64,000 bases of DNA from Euglena gracilis (GCA_039621445.1 CP154955.1:48592086-48656085), one strand, 5' to 3'; counted from the first letter of the stretch, positions 23,601-36,700 are shown. A program made the numbers and translations. Notes: generated by a model from the letters alone, not told the origin.

Positions 23601-25381
23601 GGGTGAGGAGGGGAATGGGTGGGGTGGGGGCAACCTCGGTGCACGGCAACCCCACGCTCTGGACGTCAAGGACATGTCTCTGCAGAACCGGAATGGAGCG
23701 GCCCGCACGGATCGGCCCCCCCCCGCATTCGCCCCCCGGCACACACCGCCACGCGCCGTGGGCGCACCGCCGGGGCCTGCCTCCGCTCCGCCGCCTCGTC
23801 CCACCTGGCAGGCCCGATCGAGGTCGCGGCCCTGCAGACCGCCTACGACCGCTCCGCGTCCTCGAGCCCCACCGGCCAGGACGGCCCCACAGCCGCCACA
23901 ACGCTGGTGTGCCGGCCCACCCTTCCTCTTTCTCTGATGCCCTGCCCAGCTGCTCATCTCAACGGCCGACACAGCACGCGCCTTGGCTGGGTGCGTGCGG
24001 CCCCCCCCCCCCCCCCCAGGGACCACCCCCCCCTAATGGGATTTTTCGTCCAGAAATGACTGCAAGTGGCCCATCTGTCCCGAAGGCCGGGGCATATTTT
24101 TCCTTTTTTTTGAAAAGTGGTTGAAACCCAGTTATTTGTGGCTGGAGTGGCTGGAGAACTCCTCCCCCCCCCCAGGGATGGGAAGCGATAGTTACTCACT
24201 GTTTTTTTTTGAAAATAGAAAGTGTCCTCCCCTGGAGTTGGTAAAAATGGTATGTGCAGGATGGAGGTTTCTATTTTCAGGGATGGGGGGGGAGTGGCTG
24301 ACCCGATCAAAATTCTCTGTCAACCAAACCCCCCAAACACCCCCCTCCCCCGAATAATACACCCCCAAATAAAGCCGCCACTGCCGATTTTTCAGTGTAA
24401 ATACCAGAAATAACCCCCCAGCGAGACCTCCTCTTGAGAGATCCTGCTTGTTGGACAAATCCAACAAGCAGTGTTTTTGGACTTTGGAATTGGGCCCCTG
24501 AAACAGCCCAAATGCCCCAACATGATTTTTGACAGATTATGTGAAAATGTAATTTTTGATGATTGTTTGCATAAAAATCAGTTTTTATTTTAAGCAGAAA
24601 AAAAAGTTATACAGCTTCGTTCATTTTGCTTCAATGGGGGGGTTGGTTCCGTCTTCCGCATTTGGGGGTTTACGTCGGTTGGGGGTTTATTTATGGGGGG
24701 GGTTACTTCCCACCACCTCTCGAAGGTTTCCGTGCAGAGAACACTCTTGCCACAGGATCACTCGACCAAGGATCCCTCGAAGTCAGACTCGGGTGTGGCT
24801 CTCCACTCGCAGGCCATGCACCTGGCTTCCTGAGAACTCGAAGGAGCACAATATGTCCGTCAGATTGAAAGAAGACGCCGAGTTTAACATTCAACAATTT
24901 GCCACCCAAGTCCTTTTTTTGCATTCTTCATTAAACCCCCTCTCCATAGAATACGCCATCGGCCACTTGTTGCCAAAAATGGCTGAAACTTCGGGGGTGA
25001 TACATGATGTGTGGTGTATTTTTTTGTGCTCAAAGTCAGTCCCCAACGGGGCTGCATTACTTTTGGGGGGAAGTTGCTTTCCGATCAAGGACCCCCGCAG
25101 TGGCCGCCGCTCATTCCCCCCCCCCCCGGATGCCCCCTGAACCCCTTTTACTCTTCCCCGCAGTGTTCGAGCGGCTGTGGCGGAAGCCGGCCCCGGGGAG
25201 GGGGCGCACGCCACCCCCGCCGCCCGCCGGGGCTGGCTGGCCGGCGGCCGCTGGCAGCGCAGCGGGCGGCGCGGCGGCGCGGTCCGCCAAGCCGGGGCCG
25301 GCGAAGTTCCGGCGGGAGCAGGCGGTTGCCGGGGCCGGGGCCGCCCGCTCAACGGTTGCGTTCGGGGGGTGGTTTGAATGA
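20685..25381 (+). CDS. Serine-rich low-complexity protein, multi-exon
   Basis: Function unknown. Coding exons are inferred from strong G/C at third positions and splice sites. 20685-~20795 begins MGRDSAASSTAST and continues ASLDASSDDADPQHLSS. 21181-~21275 gives SFSRQSGSQPSSPTHRSG. 22581-22684 gives SDVLRSSEGSPHYSSDFS and ends TRLRRHHR before GTGAGC. About 23257-23325 is weak (PEPPASNASDSPHP). 23686-23906 contains GPIEVAALQTAYDRSASSS before GTGTGC. 24756-24832 gives DHSTKDPSKSDSGVALHS and stops at TGA. 25142-25381, after CCCCGCAG, gives FERLWRKPAP, Gly/Ala-rich sequence and FGGWFE before TGA, so two 3' ends or two genes are possible. SP, SS and RS-like composition suggests a disordered phosphoprotein; this is inference only. 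Exon linkage is not proven. Confidence 0.5.
21360..21651. mobile_element. CAGGG-type MITE, family 2, older copy
   Basis: Begins CAGGGTCCACAAGGGACAGG and ends GGACCTCCCTG. It shares TTCCCTTAAGGACCGCCC and TTGGGTGGATGGGCGATGG with the copy at 62199-62513. The flanking octamers GTTTGAGT and CTCTGAGC agree at five of eight positions, with mostly transition differences, as in a decayed duplication. Confidence 0.6.
22306..22409. repeat. Compact nested inverted repeat
   Basis: TTACCTCCCCCC followed by CTTGTCGTTGACACG is mirrored by CGTGTCAACGACAAG followed by eight G and TAA. Between them a second inverted pair, GTGTCGTTGAC and GTGTCAACGACAC, is nested. About 104 bp, in an intron of the serine-rich gene. 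Confidence 0.75.
24444..24471. repeat. Perfect 12-bp hairpin
   Basis: CTGCTTGTTGGA and TCCAACAAGCAG flank a CAAA loop. Isolated, no associated gene. Confidence 0.7.
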
Positions 25382-25975
25382 TGTGAAGGACAGTGTGAGA
25401 TGCCCCCCCCCCCCACGCCCCAGGGGACTTTCATTCCCGAGAACTGGGGGACCCACGGGAGTGTTTTTTTTTTGGTGGAAGCGAGTACGTGTCCAAGGGA
25501 TGAACTTTGTTTCGTAGGGAATTGTATTGTATGGTGAAAGAGTTTCCCCAAAGGGGGTGAAAATTTGCTAAGTCCTCTCCAGCGTGTGTCAAAAGTGTAC
25601 AACCCTGGGGGAGCTCCTACAGGAACTTACGTACAACTTGCACTGTTTGCATTGGTTGCATTTTCCCATTTTTTCCATTGCATATTTTGATGTGCCCTGT
25701 TGCATATCACCCTGCTTGCGATTACAGAATTATTTCATTTATTGGATATTATTTTTGTTTACTATTTACAATTACTTATTTTCATATTGTTCTTTTTGAC
25801 ACATCACACGTTATACGCATTACGTTCATCGTTATCATCATCGTCGTCGCCAAAATGATGAGAATGACGACGACCATCATTGCCATCATGATGCCAACCA
25901 ATCCTATTATGAAATTATCGAACACTTTCGTTTTTCGCCTCCCCCCCTAACCCCTCCCGTGTTGTGGGGCAACTG

Positions 25976-26100
25976 GCTGAGCTTGATCCGCGCCTCGCAG
26001 CCCCACCACTGAGGGACGCCATGCCCCTACGAGAGCTTGCACTGCTGGCAATGGAGACAGCACAGCTTGGGGAGCTGGGGGCAGGCCGGGCCACTGGGGT
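25976..26100 (+). CDS. Candidate exon, unassigned
   Basis: Reads LAELDPRLAAPPLRDAMPL then RELALLAMETAQLGELG, with helix-like Leu/Ala spacing, and ends at GGGGTAATG, a plausible donor. No AG lies just upstream; CTG six bases before 25980 (CAACTGGCTGA) would suit a nonconventional acceptor. It could be a 5' exon of the coiled-coil gene downstream or a separate gene. Not recognised. Confidence 0.4.
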
Positions 26101-26550
26101 AATGTGGTGTAGCCCGAGTTTTTTTTTGTTTCGTGACCCGGGGGGGGGGGTGGGTGGGGGGTCGGACCGGGAACCCGCCGGAGCGGGGTTTTTCTTCTAT
26201 TTTCAACGCAAAGCACCGAAAATTTTTGGGCCCCAAAATTGACCCTCAAAAGTGGTTCCCCCCGAGCAAGCACCTATAGCGGCCGGTTCCGACTGGCCAA
26301 AATTTTGGAATCCTGGGTGACATTTGGCGGATGTGGAAGTGACATTGGGACAGTATTGTTTGTTTTTGGGACATTAGGGCATTGTCTTTTTGTGTCACTT
26401 TTTCTCCACCTCCTCTTCGCTAGCTATGTCGCATTCTTCCAGCCGAGCAACCTCAGAATGGGCCACCCACCCACCCTCTGGGGGCCCCCTGGGGGGGGGG
26501 GAGGGGCTCCGGGTCAAGCACCTTTCTTACCAGTCGACCTGTGACCTGCT

Positions 26551-26590
26551 GGTCGGAACCGGTCGGAACCGATCGGAACCGGTCGGGATC
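26551..26590. repeat. GGTCGGAACC short tandem repeat
   Basis: About four copies of a 10-11 bp unit: GGTCGGAACC, GGTCGGAACC, GATCGGAACC, GGTCGGGATC. Confidence 0.85.
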
Positions 26591-26639
26591 AGGCGGGGGG
26601 TATTACCTTATGATTTCACTGAATGGGCATCAAGCACCA

Positions 26640-27082
26640 GTCCAAACCTCAAATGTGCTAACGGAGGAAAACTGTGCTAAAAAAAAAACTGTGCTAATAA
26701 TGGAGGAAAAACCAGAAGGTGATGTATTGTCCACCAACACAGAGCAAGTAGGCAAGCATGTCATTCGTCCCATTGAGGCGATCAGCTGTTTGGATGGAAC
26801 ACATAGGTGCTTAATTTTACCAAATCAAACCCCAAAATTACCAAAAGATCCAGCACAAGCAACCTCAAAAATTTGTGGACAAAAATGAGGTGGGAACCAT
26901 TTCAACATCGGGTTGAAGAAGAGCCATGGAGGAAGCATTGAAAAGCGAAAAATGAACCAACCACATGTCCTGGAGGTTGCTTGGGTTGAAAGAGATGAGC
27001 GCTTTGGCGACCATCGCCCCCGCAGGCTTCGCCGTTTTTGCCAAGATATTGTGTCATCTCCTGTGGGTAAATTCATCATGTA
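26640..27082 (+). CDS. Two adjoining protein-like open frames, unassigned
   Basis: 26651-26888 reads, in part, EEKPEGDVLSTNTEQVGKHV and stops at TGA 26886-26888. The next frame, 26889-27082, reads IEKRKMNQPHVLEVAWVERD, then GDHRPRRLRRFCQDIVSS, and stops at TAA. Third-position G/C is lower than in the conserved genes here, so these may be decayed mobile-element coding DNA. No family recognised. Confidence 0.25.
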
Positions 27083-28440
27083 ATCAAGAGGGGAAAGGAT
27101 AAGTTTACACCTGACAACATGTCTTAAAAACAGACCTTTGATACAGCAAGCAGTAAACTTTGCCTGAAGAGCAACTCAGGCATATGCAATGAAAATGGAA
27201 CTTCACACCAGGGTTTTTCTGCATCTTCCACAATGTCAACCAGCCCCTCAGTGTGCTCCAATGCGGTCCGGACCCTATCCCTTCCCCCCGGGTCCCCCAA
27301 AAAACCTCCGAAGACCTCTGCACAAGTCTTTTTTCCTGGGTGCCAGCACTGTGCTTTTCTCATTTTTCCAGTTTTGAGGTGTATTTTCTCGAAGGACCAT
27401 TTGAAAAAGCGGCAGATCCAACGTCCATTTGCCACTGTGTATGCCATGATGCACGTGATTATGCACATGACTGGGGCTGGTAGTAACTGGCTTGTGATTT
27501 CTGTTTTTTTTCTTCCGTTTTGCATCGTCAATAAAAAGTTACTTTTTGAAATGATCAAAGTGAACTCCACCGCACAATTATTGGTGGTGGGACCCCCAGA
27601 ATAAACCCGGGCCGATTCTCACCAAGTTAGAAAGGAGATATGCAAACACAACACAAATTTTCGAAGAAGAAAATCGGTTTCTCAGTTTCTTTTGGGGTTT
27701 CCCAACAGAATTGCCTGTAAGGACAACCCGCATTGTTCTTGTTGGGTTCTAGGTTCCAGCTCAGTCCAGCTTCCTCCACCTGTGTTGCCAGCAGCTGGCA
27801 GGGTGTTCAAGACGCAAAGAGCCCATCGAGGCTTTCCTTGTTTGGAGGAATCAAACTTTCTGCCTTTGCAATCTGATAGACTCGGCCTGTGCAAGGAATG
27901 ATCAACTGGACGCTGTGGTCATCTACCTCGAGGCCCTCTGTTTCGTTCATCATTTTGATGCTGTCCGGTGTGTCTGTGCGTGCGGTTGTATGTTGCTGTA
28001 TGCTTGCATATGCATTTGTGCATGTGTGTGCGGGTTGCATCTGAACCACTGTGCAGTGTGGTTTCCTACATCCATGCACCTTTTTATCACAAACGCCCAC
28101 TTTATTTCAAGCAAATATAAATAAAACAAAAGTAAGGAATAAAAGGAATTGGTTCTTGTTGTTCAAGTGCTTTTTATCTAATAATATTTCTCAAATAACC
28201 TCCATTCAAAATTCTATTTTACTTTTGAGTTATTTCTTTTTCACCTCCCAAGACCTCCCTATTCTTTTGGTGGTTGCTAAAAACTTTTAAGAATTGCTTT
28301 ATTCTGAGTCAATCGTTTTTTATGCTCTATAATTGGAACCCAACTGATATTCCCAGAAAACAAAAATACCCGCATTCTCCCTGTCCACACATCCATGTGG
28401 TATTGACCTCCATGTCAGAACGTCGGTGTTTCGAACATTT
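27083..28440. other. No gene supported
   Basis: A 148-codon minus-strand frame (27124-27570) has no coding bias or family. The rest is AT-leaning unique sequence without splice-flanked coding blocks. Confidence 0.4.
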
Positions 28441-28495
28441 TCCATATGTTTGCGGGCTATTTCGGGCTCCCGGGATGGCTGTCCAGCGAACAATC

Positions 28496-28657
28496 ACAAG
28501 ATGGGAAAAGAACGACACCGGGCTCTTCCCTGGACCACCCGCGACTTCCCCCCATGCCCCCCACGCCAGGGCCAACCCCATCCAGAGCGTCACGCAGCAT
28601 CTCCGGCAGTTTGCCACGCCCAAGCCCTCGCTGCATGTCCGGCCCATGGAAGGATGA
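28496..28657 (+). CDS. Candidate exon, unassigned
   Basis: The frame with the strongest third-position G/C reads NDTGLFPGPPATSPHAPHAR then NPIQSVTQHLRQFATPKPS and stops at TGA 28655-28657. All three frames are open here, so the frame choice rests on codon bias. A shorter block at 28772-28825 (VHGRGLHSVQRLRQ, before GTCCCC) looks similar in style. Confidence 0.35.
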   Translation, partial: TRWEKNDTGLFPGPPATSPHAPHARANPIQSVTQHLRQFATPKPSLHVRPMEG

Positions 28658-29124
28658 CCCTCCGGGTCGTTACTCGCGCCGCCGCTGCCATGCCTGACGT
28701 GGATCTCCCAATCCATGCTGACCCGGGGCAATGGGGGCATCACTGAACCACACTGCCTGTCCGCAGCCTGTCCAGTGCCGGTGCATGGCCGGGGCTTGCA
28801 CTCGGTGCAGCGCCTGCGGCAGGTCCCCGCCGCTCCCAAGCAGACACTCATTTAGCGTGGGCACCGAACCGGCTTTTTGCGGTTCACCTGTGGACACCAA
28901 AAGTATTGTTTTACAAGTATGCACTTTAATAAGGTGTATTCTCATTCCATGCGTATGTGCGCAGTGCATATGTACGTACATACATACAGATATTTGTTCA
29001 GTACATAAAATGCATGTCTGTGTCTAAACAGTGCAGAGGATGTATGTCTGCTGGATGTGCCACCCAGTTTCCTTTTTTGTGGTTCAGCTTTTTTTTTGCG
29101 AACCGCCCTAAATGAGTGTTTGGT

Positions 29125-29305
29125 CTTGAGCGGCCAACGGAGACGGAGCGGCCGGGCCCCGCCAGCCGTCCCCGTCAAGCCCCGCTGGACGTCGCGGCAG
29201 CGTTCAGTGTGGTGCCCTGGGGGGCGGTGGCCGACGCGCTGGAAACAGTGGAGACGGAGCCGCCGCTGGACAGCCTGGCATTCCTGTCCCGCTGGCTGCC
29301 CGGTG
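29125..29305 (+). CDS. Candidate exon, unassigned
   Basis: Frame with high third-position G/C: APLDVAAAFSVVPWGAVADA, then LETVETEPPLDSLAFLSRWL, ending at a GTGTGG donor near 29306. Amphipathic but of no recognised family. It may be a 5' exon of the coiled-coil gene. Confidence 0.4.
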
Positions 29306-29585
29306 TGGGCCGCCACCCACGCCCAACGCTCCCCCCCCCCCCGTATCTCGGGATGAGTCCGTATTTCCCAATGTATTCTGTAAGGGCTTTCCTCGTTTGT
29401 GGTGATATGTGTGAGATGGCACTGCGATGCGGAATGCCACCGCAGTGAACTTTAAGGCCGCAGCGTGTCGCACGCGATGCCAACAAACCACAACGCCACA
29501 ATGGGTTTCCGTCTGGGCACCTCCAATTCTGCCGCAGCCGGCGCGGATCCCCGGGAGGATGCCTCTCTCTGGGCGGGTCCCTCAC

Positions 29586-29741
29586 AGCCGGCCTCGGCCT
29601 CGACCCCCTCTACCCCGTGCACCACCTACTCCGCAAGCTGACGCGCCACGTGGCTCTCATCCGCGGCGACTGCCTGCAGCGCTGCCTGCGGGCCTGCCTC
29701 ACCTTGCCCCCCGGCGGCCGGACCTACCCGCCGCTGTATGA
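29586..29741 (+). CDS. Candidate exon, unassigned
   Basis: After TCACAG the frame reads GLGLDPLYPVHHLLRKLTRH, then VALIRGDCLQRCLRACLTL, then PPGGRTYPPLYE before GTCGGC. Strong G/C at third positions. Not recognised. Confidence 0.45.
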   Translation, partial: SRPRPRPPLPRAPPTPQADAPRGSHPRRLPAALPAGLPHLAPRRPDLPAAV

Positions 29742-29851
29742 GGTCGGCGTGGAGGTGTGCAGTGGACCGGAAGGCCAACTTCTCTGTGTGCCCCCCCCCA
29801 GAACTGTCGTTTTCTGCCAGTTTTTTTTTTATATCCGCATGCTTTTCACAC

Positions 29852-30147
29852 CAGGGGGTTTTTTAGTCGTGGAGCCCCGACAGGGGGGGAGGGGGGGGTA
29901 GGGTGGGTGGGTCCGGCCGAGCCCCCCCTGGGGGGGGGGGGTCCCCCCGGAGGGGGGTGGGATATACTTTTCGGCGCCGAAGGTGCCGAAATTTTTTGAA
30001 AAAGAGCTATTTTTAGCACTTTTGCGATTTTTTGGCCATTTTTTGTGGGTCCCCCGGGACCCCCCCCCCCCCCGTGGGGGAGCCCCCCCCCAGGGGGTGG
30101 GTGGGTGGGGGGGGACCCCTCCCTCAGTCTTAAAAAAAAAACCCCTG
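29852..30147 (+). mobile_element. CAGGGG-type MITE, copy without clear TSD
   Basis: Starts CAGGGGGTTTTTTAGTCG, has the GGATATACTTTTCGGCGCCG core and ends GTCTTAAAAAAAAAACCCCTG. The flanking octamers TTTCACAC and GTGGGCAC agree at only four positions, so a duplication is not shown. Confidence 0.75.
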
Positions 30148-30715
30148 GTGGGCACTAATCCGGCCGGCACATCGGAATAGCTATTCTGGGGATCGCAATG
30201 GGATCCCCCAATCGGGTTCCAGTTTTGGGGCCAAATAACACAGTTTTCTGTAGGTACTTGTAAGGGAAACAGGTGCCAATTGGGGTCATCTTCCACCCCT
30301 CCCGCCTGTGCGAAAACCCACAGCTCAAAGCCTGTGTGTCAGTTGTTTCAGCCAAAGAGCTGTTAGGGTATTTCAGGGGCTGACCTGCAACTTTCCATTC
30401 GCGTCTCATTTTCATGACTGGCAATATTCTGCGTCCCAATAAATTCGCTTCAAAGTCACCAAGGAACAGGAATTATGATTTACCAATGGGGGAAGGTCCA
30501 GAGCAGGAAAGATTTGGGCATAATTTTGTCGCCATGGTGCTTGCCACGCCCGCCCAGACGTTCATTTGGTGTGGTTCACCAAGGTTGTCCTTTTGAGGTT
30601 CACACGTGGACACCAAGAACTTTCCCACCGCCTGCTGACATTTGCATCATTATCTTTCTCCTCAACAGTAATGAAGCAATCTCCTTTGAACATGTTTGCC
30701 CAATGGCGTCCTCAG

Positions 30716-33700
30716 GAGGAGCTGGAGAAGGCGGAGAGTGCAGCCTCTGAGTCCCCACTCGGTTGCTCTTCCAGCTCATCTGGAGGGTCCCCTTCTCCAA
30801 AGAAAAACAAAATCTCTTTGCCATATCGAAAAGGACATCAGTATTAGTGGTGGGGTGTGCAGGGTTGTACGGGGAGCTCCGCAGACATGAGGTAGAGGGG
30901 GGGGGGGTCACTGAGCTCTTATCCCTTTATGGGTAAGAGCGAAGCTTACCACCGGGGAAAAGGGGGGGGGGGGGAGAACCCCCCCTCCCCCCCGCCCCAG
31001 GAGGACCATGAAAACTCCGGATTACCGGCTACGTTCCCGGAATTTTTTTCTTTCAGTCGCAAGCGACTGGATTTCTTGTTTCCGAATCAGGTCTGTTTGA
31101 CCCCCAACTCCCCGCCAGGCCCAAGCTATTCAGCCGCGAAGGGTCCAAACTGGGTGGGATTGCCCCCCTCTTCTGACTGGTCCAAAAATCGGTCAAAAAA
31201 GTTTTTTCGAAAACATCTCGAGAAAAAGTACATTATTTACGGAAATGTCGGTCTGACGAAATGTACTCCCGGAGGCCCTCTATCACCCCCCGTTCGCCAT
31301 TTTGGCCGCCGACACGCCTGGCCCGTGTTCCGGCGCGCTTTTATGGCCCAAAACGGCCATTTTAGGGTGTTTTTTTTGGGCCGTTTTTTTTTGCTCAAGA
31401 AATCGATTTTTCTAAATATCTCGACAATGCAGCAAAATCAAAGAAAAAGTCCGGAGAGCAAAAATGAAGCCCTTGGAACGCTCTATCCAACTGTTTCGGC
31501 GACCGAAAACTAGAGGTCGGAAGGGTCTCCCCACCTCCCCCTCCTCCAGGATTCCGATGCAAGGCTGGGGTTGTAATTCGCTGACACGCTTTACGAGTTG
31601 AGCCGGTGGCTGAGGTGTCTCAAGATCAATCCGCTTTTGGTTGTAAAAACTCAGTTTTTTTTCGATCCTCAATCAAGTTTTGTGGGCAACAAAATTTCTT
31701 GTGGACACCAAAAAATTTTTTGTGGTTCACCTGTGGACACCCCAAAAAAATTTTGTGGTTCACACGCCTTTTGTGAACCACACTAAACGAATGTCTGTGC
31801 CCACCATTCGCACATGCTTTTGTTTTCGTTTTTCTGGACTGTCTCAGCAGCCATTCACAGCAGGTCAGCATTTGGGCTGGGGCCTTCCCGTTCTTTCCGG
31901 TGCTCTGCCGTCAACCCCGGAACCTTGCTCCAACCCTACCCCCCCCCCCCCCCACCCGCAGCCCGCCCTCCACCGGGCCCTCGGCCGGCAGCTCCTGCGG
32001 CTGCTGCGCGGCGCCGACAGCGCAGCGGAGTTCCGGGCGTGGCGGGGCCGCAGCGGCCGCGCCATCCGCCAACAGGCGGCTGCCTTGGCCAGACAGGCGG
32101 GCCCAGGGTGGGCTGGGCGCCGCCGATCGGCCGAGCCCTCTGGAGTGTATGGGATGCTTGGGGGGTATCCCTTTCATCCAGAAAGAACAGAACGTGGTGA
32201 AATCTAAGACACGCATGCAAAAAAATATAAGTTCTCAAAAAAATCAGGAGAAAATTTGAAATTTCAAAATCGGAACAAACTGTCAGTGCCAGGTGTGCAC
32301 TGTAAGTTGAAAAGAATGCAAGCTTGAGCTCAGACAGGAATTCACGCGACGCTTCCAAATGCACCGGTGCTGGAACGATGTGGCAGTATTAGGTGTGACA
32401 TACAGATCAGGGGGGAACGCATGCAGATGAAGCAGAAATGATTCCTGCGCCAGAGGGATTCAGCAATGGCCCCATACCCCGGGGACCCCATACAACTGAG
32501 CCCTGGCCCATACAAGTGGGACGGATCCCCCGATTCCAAGGTTCCACCCCACCGTTTTTCTGACGTTTGTTTGGTGCAAAAAGTCTGTTGATGTAAGGGT
32601 TGGAAAAGCTGGTTAAGGATTGGGTTAGGAACCAGGGTTTTTTTTTATAGTCTTGGACCCCGGGGGGGCAGGGTGGGTGGGTCCGGCCGAGCCCCCCCCC
32701 CCAGGTCCCCCCAGAGGGGGGTGGGATGTTCTTTTTGGGTGGTATATACTTCTTTATATAAATTTTTGAAAAAGGTGCTCATTAAGCATTTTCGTATTTT
32801 TTTGGCCTTTTCGGGGAAAACTGGGTTGGGTTTCCCGGGACCCCTCCCCCCCCGGGCGGCCCCCCCCCCCCCAGGGGGTGGGTGGGTGGGGGGGATCCCC
32901 CGTCTTAAAAAAACCCCTGTCAGGAATAGATGTTTCTCAACCTATATTTTCTTAAATGAACAAATAAGGTTGGAATATGGTTAGGAACTGCGAAAGGAAT
33001 ACGGTCGGGGTTGGGTATTTGGGGCCTAAATCGGGCCTAGATTAGGTTTGAAAGTCGGGGGACATTGGGCTGAAAAAGTGGCCTTAAATTTTGGCCTAAA
33101 TTTGCCCCAAAAGGCCCCCCAAAAACGGAACGTCAAATCCTAACCCGGACCCTGACCGTCCCACAATCATTGCATTACATTAAAAGATAAGCCCCCCCCC
33201 CCCCATTGGGCTGACCACTAAATCCTCACGGAGTTTGTCCCTGGATGTGGCACTGACAACACACCTTTTCAATAAAAGTGGATGTAATTCAACCTCTTTG
33301 GCCAACAAATCCCCTCGTTTTGGAATCAACAAAGAAGTGGTTTCTGATTTTTTTTTAAAAATCCCGGATCCCAAAGTCTTAAAACACATTTCTTCGTTTT
33401 TTTTTTTGTGGTTCATTTTTTTTTGTGGTTTTGTGCCTGAGGGTGCAGATCGTGTCTGTTTGGTTCTGTCTGGGCCAGCCCATACATACCATTCTTCCCT
33501 GGAGGCATTCCCAAGCGATGGCACAGTGTGCTGCGGCCGAAGTGCAGGGCTCAGGGCAGGAAGAGGAAGAGCCTCTCTTCCGGGAAAGCAGCACATGGCA
33601 GGGCAGCTGAAAGGCAGACCCATAACCCCATAACCTCTGCCTTCCCTGGTGCAAGCGCAAAGAGCTGGAAGGCCAAGCACAGTTTGAGCGGTGGCTGAGG

Positions 33701-36700
33701 TATGCTGAGGTATAGGATGTGTAGCTATGCATAATAAATTGGCCCAATCAGAAGAAAGTGTTGATTTGTTGATTTTCCCATATGTTTTCATGAGATTTGA
33801 CTGCAAACATGAACACAAGATTGACAATGTTAAAATTCTTGATCTCCTCTTTCCTCTCGCCTTATGTCAAACCTCAAGGGTTTTTTTTGTCCAAAATTCC
33901 CAAGGTTCACTGCATTCATCTTCAATGTGAAGCATTCATATTTTTCCTGCGCAAAGCGGATTTTTTTTTGAAAGAGCCAATTGTCATTGTGCACTGCGCC
34001 CACAGCAATCGTGCCAGCACCCGGGGCCCTCCCCTGTCCTCTTCCCTGTCCCATCTACAGTGCCAAGGAGGTGGCTCAGCGTGCCGCCGTGCAGGAAAGG
34101 ATCTGGGCTGCCCAGCGGGCCAAGTGTGCCCCCCCCCCCCCCATACCATTGCTCAACACCTGTCCCCCCCCCCCCCGGGGTTGACTGACTGGTTTTTTCA
34201 GAGCGACTGACTGGTTTTTTTTGGTCAAGAGCCCCCCCCCCCCCGGGGTGGGGCAGGCCCGAAAATGGAAATGTGGCTGGCCTGGCGCCGAATTTTTTTG
34301 GATTTTTTGAGACTTTTTGGCAAATTTACATTGCCTCCAGAAGAGTGGCTGATCCCCCCGGGGGGGGGTAAAGTGACTGACTGGTTTTTTCGGAGTGGAA
34401 AGTAACCCCCCTCCCCCCCCCCCGGGGGTCGCCAAGCAATGGTATGGTCCCCCCTCTTCCCCCTGCCTTCCGGCCTGCTCGGGGATCAGCCGCCGGATGT
34501 TTGAAAGGTGGGTGACCTCCGGTCTGGGTGGGCAACTCGGGATCTCCCTGTGCTTTTGCCGGAAACCGCGATTTTCTCGGGACCCCGCACCCGACCCTCA
34601 AACAAATCAACACCAGGAAGTGGGGGGGGGGTGGTGGGGGTCGACGCCAGGCAGCCGGGCCGCAACTGGCAACCGTTTTGTTGGAGTGGAAGGTGTTTTT
34701 CGTTGTCTGGTCGGAGCGGGAGGCGGGCGGCGCCGGTATATCGTCTGCCTGGCGTCCGCCCCCCCCCCCCCCACCGACACACAGGGTGGAGGAGGCGGAG
34801 GCAGCGGCGCGCCGCGACGCAGAGGCCCAGCATGCCCGATGGCGGTGGTGTGTCTGCTTGATGTGACCGGTGCTCGTCGCAGGCTCCTTTTTTTCTGGAA
34901 GTGCGCACCCCGGGGGGGGAAGCTGGGCAGGGTGATAACAAAAAGAGTTCCGGACCAATTCGATGCATCGAGTCCTCGACAGCATTTCTTTTCGACACAG
35001 AAATTTGTTTCCATTTCTTGCGCATTTGTGCATGAAAGTGTTCATATGAGAGGTCCCCCTATGAGAGGTCCCCCTGAGGATGAGGAAGTCCACTGAAGGT
35101 GATGGCCTCTAACCTTCTCTGCAGACGTGCCATTCATAGCCTCATTGCATTTTCATTTCCACCATTCATTCAAACCCTCCAAGCTGCGTGTGCTTCCTGC
35201 CCACCATGCCTCATCCGGCAGGAAACTCCATCAAGCAAAAGCCGACTTGCACAGGGAAGCGCCGCCGCCCCCGTTGAGCACTGCAAAGTATGTGCGGTAC
35301 CAAATGTTCTCACAGGAACACATTTAACTCTTAAAACTGATTCTTTGCGGCTTTTTTTTGTGTTTTTTTGTGCATTTTTTTTAAACGTTAATTGTCTCAG
35401 GGACCTTTCTGACCCTGTAACAGGCGCTTGGCCAAGGAGGCACAGACCGAGGCCATGCAGGAGGCGGCGCAGCGGGCATACGATGAGTGGCTGAGGTGGA
35501 CAAACGTGCCCCCCGCAGCGTTGATTGTGATTGTGAGGAGCCGAGACCCTCCCCCAGCCTCTGTGGGTGTTTACCTGACTGTTTTTTTTTTTTTTTTTTT
35601 TTTTAGGACCGTCCTTCACACACGTATGCATATACACCTTAACTGTTCACCCAGGTGGTGAGGAGGGTTTGGACGGCTGCCTGGGGATGCTGGGTGCACT
35701 ATTGTCTGAACCTACTCCTAAACAAGAAGAATGCCGATTTCCTCGAAACCCATTGGACCATTGCATCCATTATTCGACAGTTGCATCGCCCGACTGGCTT
35801 GGGACATGTGGTCCAATTTTCAAGCTCACAGCCAAGCAATCCGTCGAATCCCATTAATTGCCGATAATGATGGTGCCCATGGCCGTTTTTCCTCCCCAAG
35901 TTTGTTCACACCCCATATGTCGATTGCTGCCTTGACAGGATTTTTTTCTGTTAAATCATTTTTCAAAGTTGTTTGGAAAATAATGTCCAGGGCAGCGTCA
36001 AAAGTCAATGGCCGATTTTTTCCCCAGCCCCATGTCCCACCATTGGGAAACTGGTTGCCAGAGGTTCCTCCGAGGTTCATCAACGAATGAATGGTCTCGG
36101 CATGCCACCAAGGCTGTTCAAGCTGTGTGTCAAGGTTGTTCAATTTGTTCAATTTTTGTGTGTCAAGGAGGATCAAGTAGTTCATTTCAAGCACAATGCT
36201 CAGAATGAGAATGCCGTTGGCAACAACCGATGTGAACGTCAGGAACATGAAAAGTGTTTCTTTTCTGCCAGCGTTTTTTTCTTTAACGAATTTTGATTGC
36301 ACACCTCGACAGTTTGTGTCTTTTTGCAGCAACGTCAATGCCAAACGTGCAAAAGAGGAGTTACTCAAGCACCAGCGTGCCATCCAGGAGCGGTGTGTAT
36401 GTGACGTCGTTATGAGTGAATATTTGGCTTAGGCATATTTTATTTCCGTTGGTTTGTTTGTACTCTTGCCTGTGCGCCTGTCCACCACTAGGCCACCACT
36501 CCGTTCTTGCTGCTTCTGGATGAATTTTCGGATTGTAATGATTGAATCCCCTGAAAACTATGGTTTTCTTTTGATTTTGTGGGTGTCTGCAGTCTTCTTT
36601 TTAAGGAAGTTCCCTGGGGGTTGCCAGAGGAGGTCACCCCCTCAGGTCTTGTGGTGGGTTGCGCGAAAGCACGGGCCGGAAAATGTCATTTTCAAGGGTA

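Noticed and set aside
27124-27570. 148-codon minus-strand gene
   Set aside because: No codon bias, no family, no splice context, and no other minus-strand gene in the window.
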